Shown here piece by piece: positions 9,568-19,300 of a stretch of 64,000 nucleotides of DNA. Within the stretch, counting starts at the first letter, position 1; each line of letters opens with the position of its first letter. Origin of the DNA: Lachnospiraceae bacterium (GTDB lineage: Bacteria > Bacillota > Clostridia > Lachnospirales > Lachnospiraceae). Location: NCBI GenBank assembly GCA_910574715.1, contig CAJTCH010000002.1:132688-196687 (forward strand), written 5' to 3'. The notes under the pieces are model-generated. The model saw only the letters and a list, made by a program, of their open reading frames with translations, ran no database searches and was not told the origin of the DNA. Position numbers and translations under genes: made by a program.

Positions 9568-10673
9568 AATGCAGCAATCTCTTTCAATCTGTCAATGATC
9601 GGCAAATGCTGGGTACATTGCTCCTCACATTTGCCGCAGGCGATACACTCCTTAGCCTTCTCCTGCTTGATCCCCCAATGATTATCCATGCGGTCCGTAA
9701 TACTCTTCGCATCCCCTGTCAGGATCTTATGATTGTAAGCATCCATATACTTAGGGATCGGGATCTCACTTGGACATCCCTTACAGTATGAGCAGCCAGT
9801 ACACAGATTATTGAGCGCTACTCCTCTGCCCTCGTATTCCTTCGCAATCTCACTCGCCGGCTTCTCCTCAAGATTCTCAACCGCTTTCACCGCGTCGTCT
9901 ATATGTTCCTTCGTCGTACAGCCCGCAAGCGTCACTGTGATCTCCTTATGGGACGCCACAAACCTAAGTGCCGCCTGCGGAACCGTAAACTCTGTTCCCT
10001 CCGCAAGATATGCGAATGCATCCGGATTCGCCGGGATCATCCCTCCTCCCAGCGGATTCATGACTACCACACCCATACCGTTCTGGTAAGCCGCCTTGAT
10101 CCCGCTCTGGCGGAACCGGTAATTCAATGCATTATACCCGATCAGCATACCCTTGAACTTACCCGAAGCAACCACTGTCTCGATATCATTCCCCTGCATA
10201 TGAGAAGAAAATACGATATTCCTGATCAGGCCTTCCCGCTTCGCATCCTCGAAGAACCCATAGACAGCATCCATATGCTTCTCCCAGGATTCCAGGCTTA
10301 ACATACACCACATATGATAGAAATCAATGTAATCCGTCTTAAGGCGGTCTAGGGATATCTCAAGCCTTCTGCGGAAATCCTCTTTCGTTGGATGGTCTCC
10401 TGCATCTATTGTTCCCAGATTCGTCTTAGATGTTACATAAACTTCGCTTCTTTTTATCTGTGAAAGAGCGATCCCCGTCACGATCTCACTCTTGTCCTCA
10501 CAATAAAACGGCGCAGTATCCCAGTAGTTGATCCCCTTTTCAAAGGCATAGAGCGGGATCTCAGCACATTTTTCAAGATGCCCCGCCTTGATATCCTCTT
10601 CATCATACCGCATCGTTCCAAGTCCTACCGCGGACACCTTCATATCTGTATTACCATACTGCTTATAATACAT
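9564..10673 (-). CDS. Aldo/keto reductase with C-terminal 4Fe-4S domain
   Basis: A 369-aa oxidoreductase. The first 280 residues are an aldo/keto reductase barrel (start MYYKQYGNTDMKVSAVGLGT, catalytic-type NYWDTAPFY, YIDFYHMW). The C-terminus carries a ferredoxin-like pair of cysteine clusters, CTGCSYCKGCP and CIACGKCEEQC, about 50 residues apart, consistent with iron-sulfur clusters feeding the active site. This fusion is common in anaerobic Firmicutes; the substrates are not known. A CGGAGGG ribosome site precedes the ATG. It is the first gene of the run leading into polA, and its TGA overlaps the polA start. Confidence 0.92.
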   Translation of the reverse strand: MYYKQYGNTDMKVSAVGLGTMRYDEEDIKAGHLEKCAEIPLYAFEKGINYWDTAPFYCEDKSEIVTGIALSQIKRSEVYVTSKTNLGTIDAGDHPTKEDFRRRLEISLDRLKTDYIDFYHMWCMLSLESWEKHMDAVYGFFEDAKREGLIRNIVFSSHMQGNDIETVVASGKFKGMLIGYNALNYRFRQSGIKAAYQNGMGVVVMNPLGGGMIPANPDAFAYLAEGTEFTVPQAALRFVASHKEITVTLAGCTTKEHIDDAVKAVENLEEKPASEIAKEYEGRGVALNNLCTGCSYCKGCPSEIPIPKYMDAYNHKILTGDAKSITDRMDNHWGIKQEKAKECIACGKCEEQCTQHLPIIDRLKEIAAL

Positions 10674-10746
10674 ACAATACCCTCCGTTTTCTGATTTTCT
10701 GTCTCCTGGTAATTATCTTATCATAATTCCCAACGTGTATCAATGC

Positions 10747-10783
10747 AAAAAAAACCCGAAATCCTTATAGTAAGGCTTCCGGG
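10747..10783 (-). terminator. Intrinsic terminator of tRNA-Leu
   Basis: On the minus strand a 13-position stem (10771-10783 with 10755-10767; one mismatch and one wobble), 3-nt loop 10768-10770, then eight U (10747-10754). It begins 13 nt after the tRNA 3' end. Confidence 0.88.
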
Positions 10784-10795
10784 ATTCTCATTCAA

Positions 10796-10878
10796 TGCGG
10801 ATGGTGGGACTTGAACCCACACGAGGTCGCCCCCGCAAGATTTTGAGTCTTGTGCGTCTGCCATTCCGCCACATCCGC
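10796..10878 (-). tRNA. tRNA-Leu (anticodon CAA)
   Basis: Read on the minus strand, the acceptor arms GCGGATG and CATCCGC pair over seven bases, followed by discriminator A at 10796. The anticodon stem CAAGA/TCTTG encloses the loop CTCAAAA, giving anticodon CAA for UUG codons. A long variable arm (GCGGGGGCGACCTCGT region) marks a class II tRNA, and GGTTCAAGTCC is a normal T-arm. The 3' CCA is not encoded. It has its own consensus promoter and terminator, so it is a monocistronic unit. Confidence 0.96.
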
Positions 10879-10911
10879 TCATGCTGCCGATATCCATCGG
10901 CAACATATAGA

Positions 10912-10940
10912 ATTATAACTGCTAATACAGCCTATGTCAA
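10912..10940 (-). promoter_or_regulatory. Consensus sigma-A promoter of tRNA-Leu
   Basis: On the minus strand TTGACA (10935-10940), exactly 17 nt, then TATAAT (10912-10917): both hexamers are perfect. It lies 34 nt upstream of the mature tRNA 5' end. Confidence 0.85.
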
Positions 10941-10959
10941 TGCTTTTATTCAAAATTAT

Positions 10960-11601
10960 CTAGAAATTATCTGATGGGAATAACGCATCGTCCAGCGCTG
11001 TCATATCTGTCTGGTCTATATAATATACACCGTCAGAATCCGGCTTCACCGTGATGGTAACTGTCGTAGCCTCTCCGTAGGTTGGAGAAGCAATCTTCTC
11101 AGCCATAAGGTCATACATCTTCTGGAATACCATCTCATTGATCGCATTCTGATCCGGAACTTCCGTCATGCTCGTCATCTCTGCTGTGACTGCTGCCTGC
11201 ACCTCGTCCTGAAGTCCTTCGAAAGCGGTAAACGGCTCAACAGAGATATCGATCGTATATGCCTTATCTCCGGCATCCTTCGCTTCACCGACCTCATACT
11301 TCGCTTGCTTGATCATATTCAGGAACAACTCCCTGTAGCTCTCTGTCAGTTCATCAGACAGACCCAGACCTGCAAATCCTGCTTCCTGCATCGTCGCATC
11401 AATGTTGCCTTCATACAATTCCTTCGCTTCTTCCTCGGATGACTTCGTCCATTCTATGTATTTGTCGAACTCACCCTTGTAGCTGGCATCCATGATCGAC
11501 TTCGCATAAGACTGTGCATCCTCTGCACTCATACCCCCGCATCCGCACAGCAATGTCATCACCGCGATCAGCAATACCGCCAGCAATCCTCTTTTCTTCA
11601 T
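10960..11601 (-). CDS. Putative lipoprotein (DUF5105-like)
   Basis: A 213-aa exported lipoprotein. The N-terminus MKKRGLLAVLLIAVMTLLCGCGG is a signal peptide with a lipobox ending at Cys19 or Cys21. The mature part is acidic and helical (SAEDAQSYAKSIMDASYKG, then a long Glu-rich section), with a C-terminal beta-rich part (TTVTITVKPDSDGVYYID). This layout matches the DUF5105 group of small clostridial lipoproteins, whose role is unknown. AAGGAGGA precedes the ATG. The gene lies 77 nt after lysA with a possible promoter between them. The family assignment is from pattern memory and moderate only. Confidence 0.75.
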   Translation of the reverse strand: MKKRGLLAVLLIAVMTLLCGCGGMSAEDAQSYAKSIMDASYKGEFDKYIEWTKSSEEEAKELYEGNIDATMQEAGFAGLGLSDELTESYRELFLNMIKQAKYEVGEAKDAGDKAYTIDISVEPFTAFEGLQDEVQAAVTAEMTSMTEVPDQNAINEMVFQKMYDLMAEKIASPTYGEATTVTITVKPDSDGVYYIDQTDMTALDDALFPSDNF

Positions 11602-11634
11602 GGTTCTTCCTCCTTCACAAAGATTTCACATAAT

Positions 11635-11663
11635 ATATTACTCCCATTAACGGACAAAATCAA
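11635..11663 (-). promoter_or_regulatory. Possible promoter of the lipoprotein gene
   Basis: On the minus strand TTGATT (11658-11663), 17-nt spacer, TAATAT (11635-11640), 33 nt before the start codon. The -10 matches consensus at four of six positions. Confidence 0.35.
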
Positions 11664-11678
11664 CTCTTGACATTCGAT

Positions 11679-12950
11679 TTATTTCGTCAATTTGCTGCCA
11701 ACCTCGAAGCAGTCAAATGTGGCAAAATAATCTGCCGGGGTCTCTGCCCTGCGGATCAGCCGCGTTGATCCACCCTCTTCAAGCAGAATCTCCGCCGATC
11801 GAAGCTTGCCGTTATAGTTATATCCCATAGAGAAACCATGAGCGCCCGTGTCATGAATCACCAGCAAGTCGCCCATGTCGATCTTCGGCAGCATACGGTC
11901 AATGGCAAATTTATCGTTATTCTCACACAAAGATCCGGCGATATCGTACTTGTGGTCACAGGGCAGCTTCTCCTTACCCATAACAGTAATGTGATGATAA
12001 GCCCCATACATAGCCGGACGCATCAGATTCACAGCACACGCGTCAACACCGATATATTCCTTATGCGTGTGCTTCTGATGGATCGCCTTTGTCACCAGGC
12101 AGCCGTACGGTCCCAGCATGAAACGGCCAAGCTCCGTATAGATGGCCACATCGCCCATTCCCTCCGGCACCAGCACCTCCTCATATACCCTGCGCACTCC
12201 GTCGCCGATCATGCGTATATCGTTGGGTTCCTGATCCGGTGTATATGGGATCCCGATCCCTCCCGACAGATTGATGAATTTGATATGGACGCCGGTCTCC
12301 TTCTTTAGCTTCACTGCCGTCTCAAACAAGACTTTCGCAAGCATCGGATAATACTCGTTGGTGACGGTATTGCTCGCCAGAAACGCATGGATTCCGAACT
12401 CCTTAGCCCCTTTCTTTTTCAAGATCTTAAATGCATCGAACAACTGCTCCGTTGTCATGCCGTACTTCGCATCCCCCGGGTTGTCCATGATATCATTGCT
12501 GATCTTGAACAGCCCGCCGGGATTATAACGGCAGCTTATGGTCTCCGGGATATGTCCGATGGTCTTCTCCAGGAAATCAATATGCGTGAAATCATCGAGA
12601 TTGATGATCGCTCCCAACCGATCCGCATAGACGAATTCCTCCGCCGGCGTATCATTGGAAGAAAACATGATATCTTCTCCCGTCGCCCCGACCGCCTCGG
12701 AGAGCATCAGCTCCGTATAGGACGAGCAGTCGCACCCGCAGCCATATTCTCTTAATATATCGATCAGAAACGGATTCGGCGTCGCCTTCACCGCAAAATA
12801 TTCCTTGTACCCTTTGTTCCAGGAAAATGCATCCTTCAATGCCCGGATGTTCTTACGTATCCCTCTCTCATCATACAGATGAAACGGCGTTGGATATTCT
12901 TTCACAATCTCTTCTAACTGTTCCTTCGTTACAAATGTCTCCTTCTTCAT
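11679..12950 (-). CDS. lysA: Diaminopimelate decarboxylase
   Basis: PLP enzyme of fold type III converting meso-diaminopimelate to lysine plus CO2, 423 aa. The Schiff-base lysine lies in EYFAVKATPNP (about residue 54). The Gly-rich phosphate-binding strand is INLSGGIGIPY, ELGRFMLGPYG follows, and the C-terminal catalytic Cys is in GSLCENND. The tyrosine near the end (GFSMGYNYNG) completes the active site. The start ATG lies directly after the stop of a TrmB-type regulator, so the two are probably co-transcribed. No lysine riboswitch is visible upstream. A related decarboxylase acting on another amino acid cannot be fully excluded. Confidence 0.85.
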   Translation of the reverse strand: MKKETFVTKEQLEEIVKEYPTPFHLYDERGIRKNIRALKDAFSWNKGYKEYFAVKATPNPFLIDILREYGCGCDCSSYTELMLSEAVGATGEDIMFSSNDTPAEEFVYADRLGAIINLDDFTHIDFLEKTIGHIPETISCRYNPGGLFKISNDIMDNPGDAKYGMTTEQLFDAFKILKKKGAKEFGIHAFLASNTVTNEYYPMLAKVLFETAVKLKKETGVHIKFINLSGGIGIPYTPDQEPNDIRMIGDGVRRVYEEVLVPEGMGDVAIYTELGRFMLGPYGCLVTKAIHQKHTHKEYIGVDACAVNLMRPAMYGAYHHITVMGKEKLPCDHKYDIAGSLCENNDKFAIDRMLPKIDMGDLLVIHDTGAHGFSMGYNYNGKLRSAEILLEEGGSTRLIRRAETPADYFATFDCFEVGSKLTK

Positions 12951-12952
12951 TG

Positions 12953-13663
12953 TTACTGATTCTCCTCTCGCATCGATAGTAATTTGATCTCGTTAGAAAG
13001 TGCGGTCCTGTAAAGCTCCACAAAATTCTTCTGACCCGAATACAGGCAGGTATTCATACTTCCTTCCCCGTATTCCCCGGTAAGGACATATCTGGAATCC
13101 GCGATCACGCCGATACGCATCCCCCTGTCCTCCCCCACGTATACCTTGGCTCTGCTGAAAGCCGTCGGCTGGTCCGTTATAATAACCACCTGCTTCTTTG
13201 CCGCGATCAGCGTCTGTAATTCTCCCACCAGAAGCAGCAGGTAATTCCTTGTCAAGCTGATATATACCTTCTCATCCACCTTCTTAAGGATATTGCGCAT
13301 CTTATCCAGAATGTGGCTGGCCCCCTCTATTGTGATGTATCCCTCCACATAAACTTTCCCTGAAGGCATGTGTCCAATGAGCCAGTTCTTGGTCTCTTCC
13401 AGCTTCCGGATCCGATTCCTGCAGAATTCATCCAGCGGCACCGGGACATATTTACGCGTATGCCCTTCCTCCACCATATAAGCAGCTCCCTTCTCTGTCA
13501 TATTCGCAAGGGAATTATATGCATTCGATCTGGATATCCCTGTCTGCTTGGCCACCTCGTAGCCCGTCACCTTCCCCTCCGTGAGCATGCACTGGTAGAT
13601 ACAAGCCTCCTGACGTGTAAGCCCGAATTCCATCAGGCGTTCTATAAATGATTGCTGTTCCAA
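12953..13663 (-). CDS. TrmB-type transcriptional regulator
   Basis: A 236-aa DNA-binding protein. Residues 5-65 form a TrmB winged helix-turn-helix (FGLTRQEACIYQCML, then GYEVAKQTGISRSNAYNSL as the recognition helix). The C-terminal 130 residues resemble the phospholipase-D-like effector domain often attached to TrmB HTH units (VYISLTRNYLLLLVGELQTLI, VVIITDQPTAF, RIGVIADSRYVLTGEYG). It is placed two bases before lysA in the same direction and probably controls that unit; the effector cannot be read from sequence. Confidence 0.82.
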   Translation of the reverse strand: MEQQSFIERLMEFGLTRQEACIYQCMLTEGKVTGYEVAKQTGISRSNAYNSLANMTEKGAAYMVEEGHTRKYVPVPLDEFCRNRIRKLEETKNWLIGHMPSGKVYVEGYITIEGASHILDKMRNILKKVDEKVYISLTRNYLLLLVGELQTLIAAKKQVVIITDQPTAFSRAKVYVGEDRGMRIGVIADSRYVLTGEYGEGSMNTCLYSGQKNFVELYRTALSNEIKLLSMREENQ

Positions 13664-13800
13664 GTCCCCGTCTCATCCTTTCTAAAAAATAATACCCTCT
13701 TTTAACAAGAGCGTAGTTCTCCACAGGAACACTTTAAGGCATGTTTGACAATCTGTCAATATCGTTTCCGGTTTTCTTCTCTGGATTCCAAAATAAGCTC

Positions 13801-13845
13801 AAAAAATGGCAGAAAGGGAGCGCTGTCAGCAGCCCCTCCTGCCAT
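13801..13845 (-). terminator. Intrinsic terminator of pyk
   Basis: Minus-strand hairpin with outer arms ATGGCAG (13839-13845) and CTGCCAT (13806-13812), a GC-rich inner pairing, and a run of U (13801-13806). It lies 21 nt after the pyk stop. Confidence 0.8.
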
Positions 13846-13866
13846 GTACATAATATATATGATTAC

Positions 13867-15303
13867 TTACTCAACTACCGCGATACGCATGATATTGCTC
13901 ACGCCGCCCCTGTCGGACATTACGTTGGCGGACGGGATCCCTGCCGTCAGCACCACGATATCGCCTGACTCCGCAAGCTGCTTGGCACATACCAGTTCCA
14001 CCGCGCCGTTACACACATCCTCCGTAGAATTCAGCGGAATAGACTTAAGCGGTCTCACTCCCCAGTAAAGCTGCATCCGGCGGAGCGTCGCTTCATTGGG
14101 CGTCACACCGATGATGTCTGTCCTGGGCTTGAACTTCGATACGACTCTCGTAGTCACTCCCGATACGGAAGGCGTAATGATGCATTTCGCTCCAAGGTTA
14201 TTCGCCGTAGTCACCGCCGCATGGCACAGCGCACTGGAGGTACTCTTCATATGCTGCGCTTCTGCCTTCTCCATCATCAGATCGTAATCCAAATGCTCCT
14301 CCGTACTCTCCACAATATGTACCATCATCTGCAGAGCCTCTGCCGGATACTTGCCCTGCGCGGTCTCTCCTGAGAGCATCACCGCATCCGTCCCGTCATA
14401 GACCGCATTGGCCACATCCGTAACCTCCGCCCTCGTCGGCCTTGGATTGCGGATCATAGAATCTAACATCTGTGTCGCCGTAATAACCGGCTTGTAATTC
14501 TCATTACACTTCTGAATGATCATCTTCTGCAGATAAGGAACCTCCTCTGCCGGTATCTCAACGCCCAAGTCGCCGCGGGCGATCATGATGCCGTCTGCAC
14601 AGCGGATAATCTCTTCGATATTCTTGATCCCTTCCGCATTCTCGATCTTCGCGATGATCGGAATGTTCGGCGCCTTGCATTCCTTAAGGAATGCCCGGAT
14701 CTCAAGGATACATTCTGCATTCCGAACGAAGGAAGCCGCGATAAAATCAATCTGCTGTTCGGCCCCAAACTGAATATCTTCTCTGTCCTTCTCAGTAATC
14801 GCCGGAAGCCTGACCGGAACATTGGGAACATTCACGCCCTTGCGCTCGCCAAGTTCACCGCCGTTCACGATCGTACAGACAATCTCCTTATCTTTCTTTG
14901 CTTTCACCCGCAGGCCGATCAATCCGTCGTCGATCAGAATCGTGCTGCCAACCTGTACGTCCTCCACAAGGCCGCTGTAGGTGATAGAAACTCCATGCTC
15001 ATCACCGGCCTTCTCCTCCGTAGTCAGGACAAAAGTATCGCCTTCTTTGAGGGTTACCTTCTTACCGTCCTTCAACACGCCTGTACGGATCTCCGGTCCT
15101 TTGGTATCCAAGAGGATTGCTATTGGTTTCCCTTCTTCATCACGGAGTCTCTTGAGCATATCCATTCTTGCCTTCTGCTCTTCATGAGTTCCGTGGGAAA
15201 AATTAAACCTGGCAATGTCCATGCCATTTTGGACCAGGCTCCTCATAAGCTTCTCATCGTCTGTCCTTGGTCCAAGAGTACATATGATTTTTGTCTTCTT
15301 CAT
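13867..15303 (-). CDS. pyk: Pyruvate kinase
   Basis: Glycolytic enzyme transferring phosphate from PEP to ADP, cytosolic tetramer. The 478-aa product starts MKKTKIICTLGPRTDDEKL and has the KIENAEGIKN active-site lysine region, DGIMIARGDLGVEIP and DAVMLSGETAQGKYP, all diagnostic. It ends shortly after the regulatory C domain and lacks the extra PEP-utiliser-like domain found in Bacillus pyruvate kinases. It is 17 nt downstream of the Derlin-like membrane protein gene and ends in a strong terminator. Confidence 0.96.
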   Translation of the reverse strand: MKKTKIICTLGPRTDDEKLMRSLVQNGMDIARFNFSHGTHEEQKARMDMLKRLRDEEGKPIAILLDTKGPEIRTGVLKDGKKVTLKEGDTFVLTTEEKAGDEHGVSITYSGLVEDVQVGSTILIDDGLIGLRVKAKKDKEIVCTIVNGGELGERKGVNVPNVPVRLPAITEKDREDIQFGAEQQIDFIAASFVRNAECILEIRAFLKECKAPNIPIIAKIENAEGIKNIEEIIRCADGIMIARGDLGVEIPAEEVPYLQKMIIQKCNENYKPVITATQMLDSMIRNPRPTRAEVTDVANAVYDGTDAVMLSGETAQGKYPAEALQMMVHIVESTEEHLDYDLMMEKAEAQHMKSTSSALCHAAVTTANNLGAKCIITPSVSGVTTRVVSKFKPRTDIIGVTPNEATLRRMQLYWGVRPLKSIPLNSTEDVCNGAVELVCAKQLAESGDIVVLTAGIPSANVMSDRGGVSNIMRIAVVE

Positions 15304-15320
15304 CTTTGTACTTCCTCCTG

Positions 15321-16196
15321 TTATTTAATATGTGTATGTGTGAACAGATGATCCTGGCAGTATTCATGATTGCCGCTGCACTTCGAGCAATATCTGAATT
15401 CCAGATTCGGATCATCCAGTTCAGTCCGTCCACAAACGGCACACCTGTGCCTTGCTCCATTGGGGTACATCTGTACCGGACGCTGAGCCTTGCGTATATT
15501 CTTTTGAAATTCTCTCTTTCTCTTCAGCTGCTTCGGCGAATACGGCCTCATATTCCTGGATCCAAGGAAAAAGAACAGGAAATTAAGGATAGACACCACC
15601 GCTCCCACCGCATTGGCCTTATAGTAAATCCCAAACAGGGCGTTCCCGCCGTAAGCCGGCAGAAATACCTGCAGGACCGCATATGCAAAATACAGCCCGT
15701 CAAGCAGCGCCAGATACTTCACCTTGACCGGTATCGCAAAAAATAAAAGGAACTGTACATTCGGATACAGCGCGGCAAATGCAAAGAACAGGGACATATT
15801 CAGATACCACACCGACAACGGAAGCGATATCCCCGTGGTCACATATACCAACAGAGCCGCAATCACATGGAACAGCATCCCCGAGAAAAAGTAAAGGTTA
15901 AAACGGAACGCTCCCCACGCCGCCTCCAACTGCTGCCCGATCATATAATACAGATGAAGCATAAATATAATAAAAATCAGGCTGTCAGAAGGCGGCTGGA
16001 TAATAAACGTCACGACTCTCCAGATCTGTCCCCGAAGAATCGCCGCCGCATCAAGACTCAACATCTGATAATAAAAATCCCGATTCACCAGGTTTAAAAC
16101 AAATCCCGCCGCATACAGTATAATGATATAATACATAAGGTTAGGGATCGCATATCTTCCGAACTTCCTCTCCAGTTTTGACAGCCAGTTATCCAT
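15321..16196 (-). CDS. Derlin-like rhomboid-superfamily membrane protein with zinc ribbon
   Basis: A 291-aa polytopic membrane protein with about six hydrophobic segments from residue 20 to 210. The first luminal-type loop has RGQIWRVVTFII, the WR motif of rhomboid and Derlin proteins. Next comes FMLHLYYMIGQQLEAAWGAF and a Tyr/Phe-rich segment, very like eukaryotic Derlins. The rhomboid catalytic GxSG serine is absent, so it should be a pseudoprotease. The C-terminal tail is basic (SPKQLKRKREFQK) and ends in Cys/His pairs, CAVCGRTE, CSKC, HEYC and HTH, that could bind zinc. It precedes pyk. The role is unknown; handling of membrane proteins is only inferred from the fold. Confidence 0.7.
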   Translation of the reverse strand: MDNWLSKLERKFGRYAIPNLMYYIIILYAAGFVLNLVNRDFYYQMLSLDAAAILRGQIWRVVTFIIQPPSDSLIFIIFMLHLYYMIGQQLEAAWGAFRFNLYFFSGMLFHVIAALLVYVTTGISLPLSVWYLNMSLFFAFAALYPNVQFLLFFAIPVKVKYLALLDGLYFAYAVLQVFLPAYGGNALFGIYYKANAVGAVVSILNFLFFFLGSRNMRPYSPKQLKRKREFQKNIRKAQRPVQMYPNGARHRCAVCGRTELDDPNLEFRYCSKCSGNHEYCQDHLFTHTHIK

Positions 16197-16324
16197 ACAT
16201 AAGCTCCTTATACTTAATATTTAGCATCACTTTAACACTGTAGTAATTCTACCGTTTTACGCCGTATTTGTCAATTCTGCTATAGAATTTTACAACATTT
16301 TAACATTTCTATAGCATTTGTTAA

Positions 16325-16353
16325 TTGTTATTTTAAATAATTTGTCGTATAAT
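16325..16353 (+). promoter_or_regulatory. Promoter of the activase-like gene
   Basis: TTGTTA (16325-16330), 17-nt AT-rich spacer, perfect TATAAT (16348-16353), followed by AAAGGAG eight bases before the ATG at 16392. Confidence 0.7.
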
Positions 16354-16391
16354 GTTACCGGCTGTAGAAAAGCCAAAAAGGAGTTAAGACC

Positions 16392-19300
16392 ATGAGTAAA
16401 AACGAATTATACACGCTGGGCATTGACATCGGTTCAACCACAGTTAAAATCGCTATACTCGATAAAGATAACGATGTCGCCTTTTCAGACTATGAAAGGC
16501 ATTATGCTAATATTCAGGAGACCCTCTCCGATCTTCTTGGAAGGGCAATTTATAAATTAGGGGAGCTTGACGCCTCTCCGGTCATTACCGGATCCGGCGG
16601 GCTGACTCTCGCAAAGCATCTGGGCGTGCCGTTCGTCCAGGAAGTGATCGCCGTGTCCACCGCACTGCAGGACTATGCGCCACAGACCGATGTCGCCATC
16701 GAACTTGGCGGGGAAGACGCGAAGATCATTTATTTCGAGGGAGGCAATGTAGAGCAGCGCATGAACGGCGTCTGTGCAGGGGGCACAGGCTCTTTCATCG
16801 ACCAGATGGCATCCCTGCTTCAGACAGATGCGTCGGGACTTAACGAATACGCCAAGAATTACCATTCACTGTATTCTATCGCGGCAAGATGCGGAGTATT
16901 TGCCAAATCTGACATACAGCCCCTCATCAATGACGGCGCGTCCAAGGAAGACCTTGCCGCCTCTATCTTTCAGGCAGTGGTAAACCAGACCATCAGCGGA
17001 CTTGCCTGCGGCAAGCCGATCCGCGGACACGTAGCCTTCTTAGGCGGACCGCTCCATTTCCTCTCCGAACTCAAGGAGGCATTCGTGCGCACCCTGAAAT
17101 TAGACCACGAGCATACCATTGCCCCGAAGCATTCTCATCTGTTTGCCGCCATCGGTTCCGCTCTGAATTCGAAGCGGGACCAGCAGGTTTCCCTGCGAGA
17201 GATGCAGACCCGTCTGGAGAACCGTATCCAGATGGAATTCGAGGTAGACCGCTTAGAGCCTCTTTTCTCAAGCGAGGCAGACTTCCATGCCTTCGAGAAC
17301 CGGCACGCGAAGCACCAGGTTCCGGTAAAGGATCTGGCAACCTACACCGGCAAAGCATTCTTAGGTATCGACGCAGGTTCTACCACCACCAAGGCAGCCC
17401 TGGTAGGCGAAGACGGGACCTTACTGTACTCCTTCTACCACAATAACGAGGGCGATCCACTGGGAACCACCATCACCGCCGTCAAGGACATCTACAGTAA
17501 GCTCCCGGAAGGGGTTCAAATCGTCCATTCCTGCTCCACCGGCTACGGAGAAGCGCTTATTAAGTCTGCCCTTCTGCTGGACGAAGGCGAGGTAGAGACC
17601 GTATCCCACTACTATGCCGCCTCTTATTTTGAGCCGGATGTAGACTGTATCCTGGATATCGGAGGCCAGGATATGAAATGTATCAAGATCAAGAACCAGA
17701 CAGTGGACAACGTGCTTCTGAACGAAGCATGCTCCTCTGGCTGCGGTTCCTTTATAGAGACCTTCGCCAAGTCCTTGAATTATTCGGTGGAGGATTTTGC
17801 ACATGAAGCGCTGTTCGCCCGTAACCCCATCGACCTTGGCACACGCTGTACCGTATTCATGAATTCCAAGGTCAAGCAGGCGCAGAAGGAAGGCGCGGAG
17901 GTTGCCGACATCTCCGCCGGGCTTGCCTACTCCGTTATCAAGAATGCGCTGTTTAAGGTCATCAAGGTATCAAGCGCTTCGGAGCTTGGAAACCATATCG
18001 TGGTTCAGGGCGGTACATTTTACAACAACGCGGTGCTTCGAAGCTTCGAGAAGATCGCAGGCTGTGAGGCGATCCGCCCGGATATCGCCGGAATTATGGG
18101 CGCTTTCGGCGCCGCCCTCATTGCCCGTGAACGCTACATGGACTGCCAGAGCACTACCATGCTCTCAATCGAAGACATCGAAGCCCTGGAATATTCTACC
18201 ACCATGGCCAAATGTAAGGGCTGCACCAATAACTGCCGCCTGACCATCAACCATTTCAGCGGCGGAAGGAGGTTCATCACCGGCAACCGCTGCGAACGCG
18301 GGCTTGGCAAAGAAAAGTCAGAAAACAAGCTGCCGAACCTGTTCGAATACAAGCTGCATCGGTATTTTGACTATACACCCCTTGAAGAATCACAGGCTGG
18401 GAGAGGGACGATCGGCATCCCCCGCGTATTGAACATGTACGAGAATTATCCATTCTGGTTCACATTCTTCCATACGCTAGGATTCCGTGTACTGTTGTCT
18501 CCCGCCTCCACCCGGAAGATCTATGAGCTGGGAATCGAATCTATTCCAAGCGAATCCGAATGCTATCCGGCGAAGCTCGCCCACGGGCACGTCCAATGGC
18601 TGATCAACCAGGGAATACACCGCATCTTCTATCCGAGTATTCCTTATGAAAGGAAAGAATTCAAAGAGGCGAACAATCACTATAACTGTCCGATCGTCAC
18701 CTCTTATCCGGAGAATATCAAGAACAACATCGACGCGATCGTAAACGGCGAGGTGGATTTCCTCCATCCGTTCCTCTCTCTGGAGAGCGAGGATACCGTC
18801 TCCTACCGTCTGATCGAAGAATTGTCAGTTCCGTTCTCCATCCCGGCCTCCGAGATCAAGTCCGCTGTCCATACAGCATGGGCCGAACTTGCCGCCTGCC
18901 GGGAAGATATGATGAAGAAGGGCGAAGAGACCATCGCCTATCTGAATAAGACCGGCAACCGCGGGATCGTCCTTGCCGGACGCCCGTACCATATAGACCC
19001 TGAGGTGAACCACGGAATTCCGGAGCTTATCAACTCTTATAATATTGCGGTGCTGACAGAGGACTCTGTCTCCCACCTGCATCCGGCGGAGCACCCATTG
19101 AATGTTATGGATCAGTGGATGTACCATTCCCGTCTGTATGCCGCGGCAAATTATGTGAAGACGACGGAGAACTTAGACCTGATCCAGCTGAATTCCTTTG
19201 GGTGCGGCTTAGATGCCGTAACCACCGACCAGGTAGCCTCCATCCTGAATGATTCTGACAAGATCTACACCTCCCTTAAGATCGACGAGGTGAATAACTT

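Noticed and set aside
10747..10783. Short gene overlapping the tRNA-Leu on the minus strand
   Set aside because: The open frame there is a read-through of the tRNA and its terminator.
13664..13740. Lysine riboswitch for the lysA unit
   Set aside because: No long structured leader precedes the regulator-lysA pair.
17071..17358. Antisense open frames inside the activase-like gene and other large genes
   Set aside because: They lack ribosome sites and family motifs and mirror the coding frame on the other strand.
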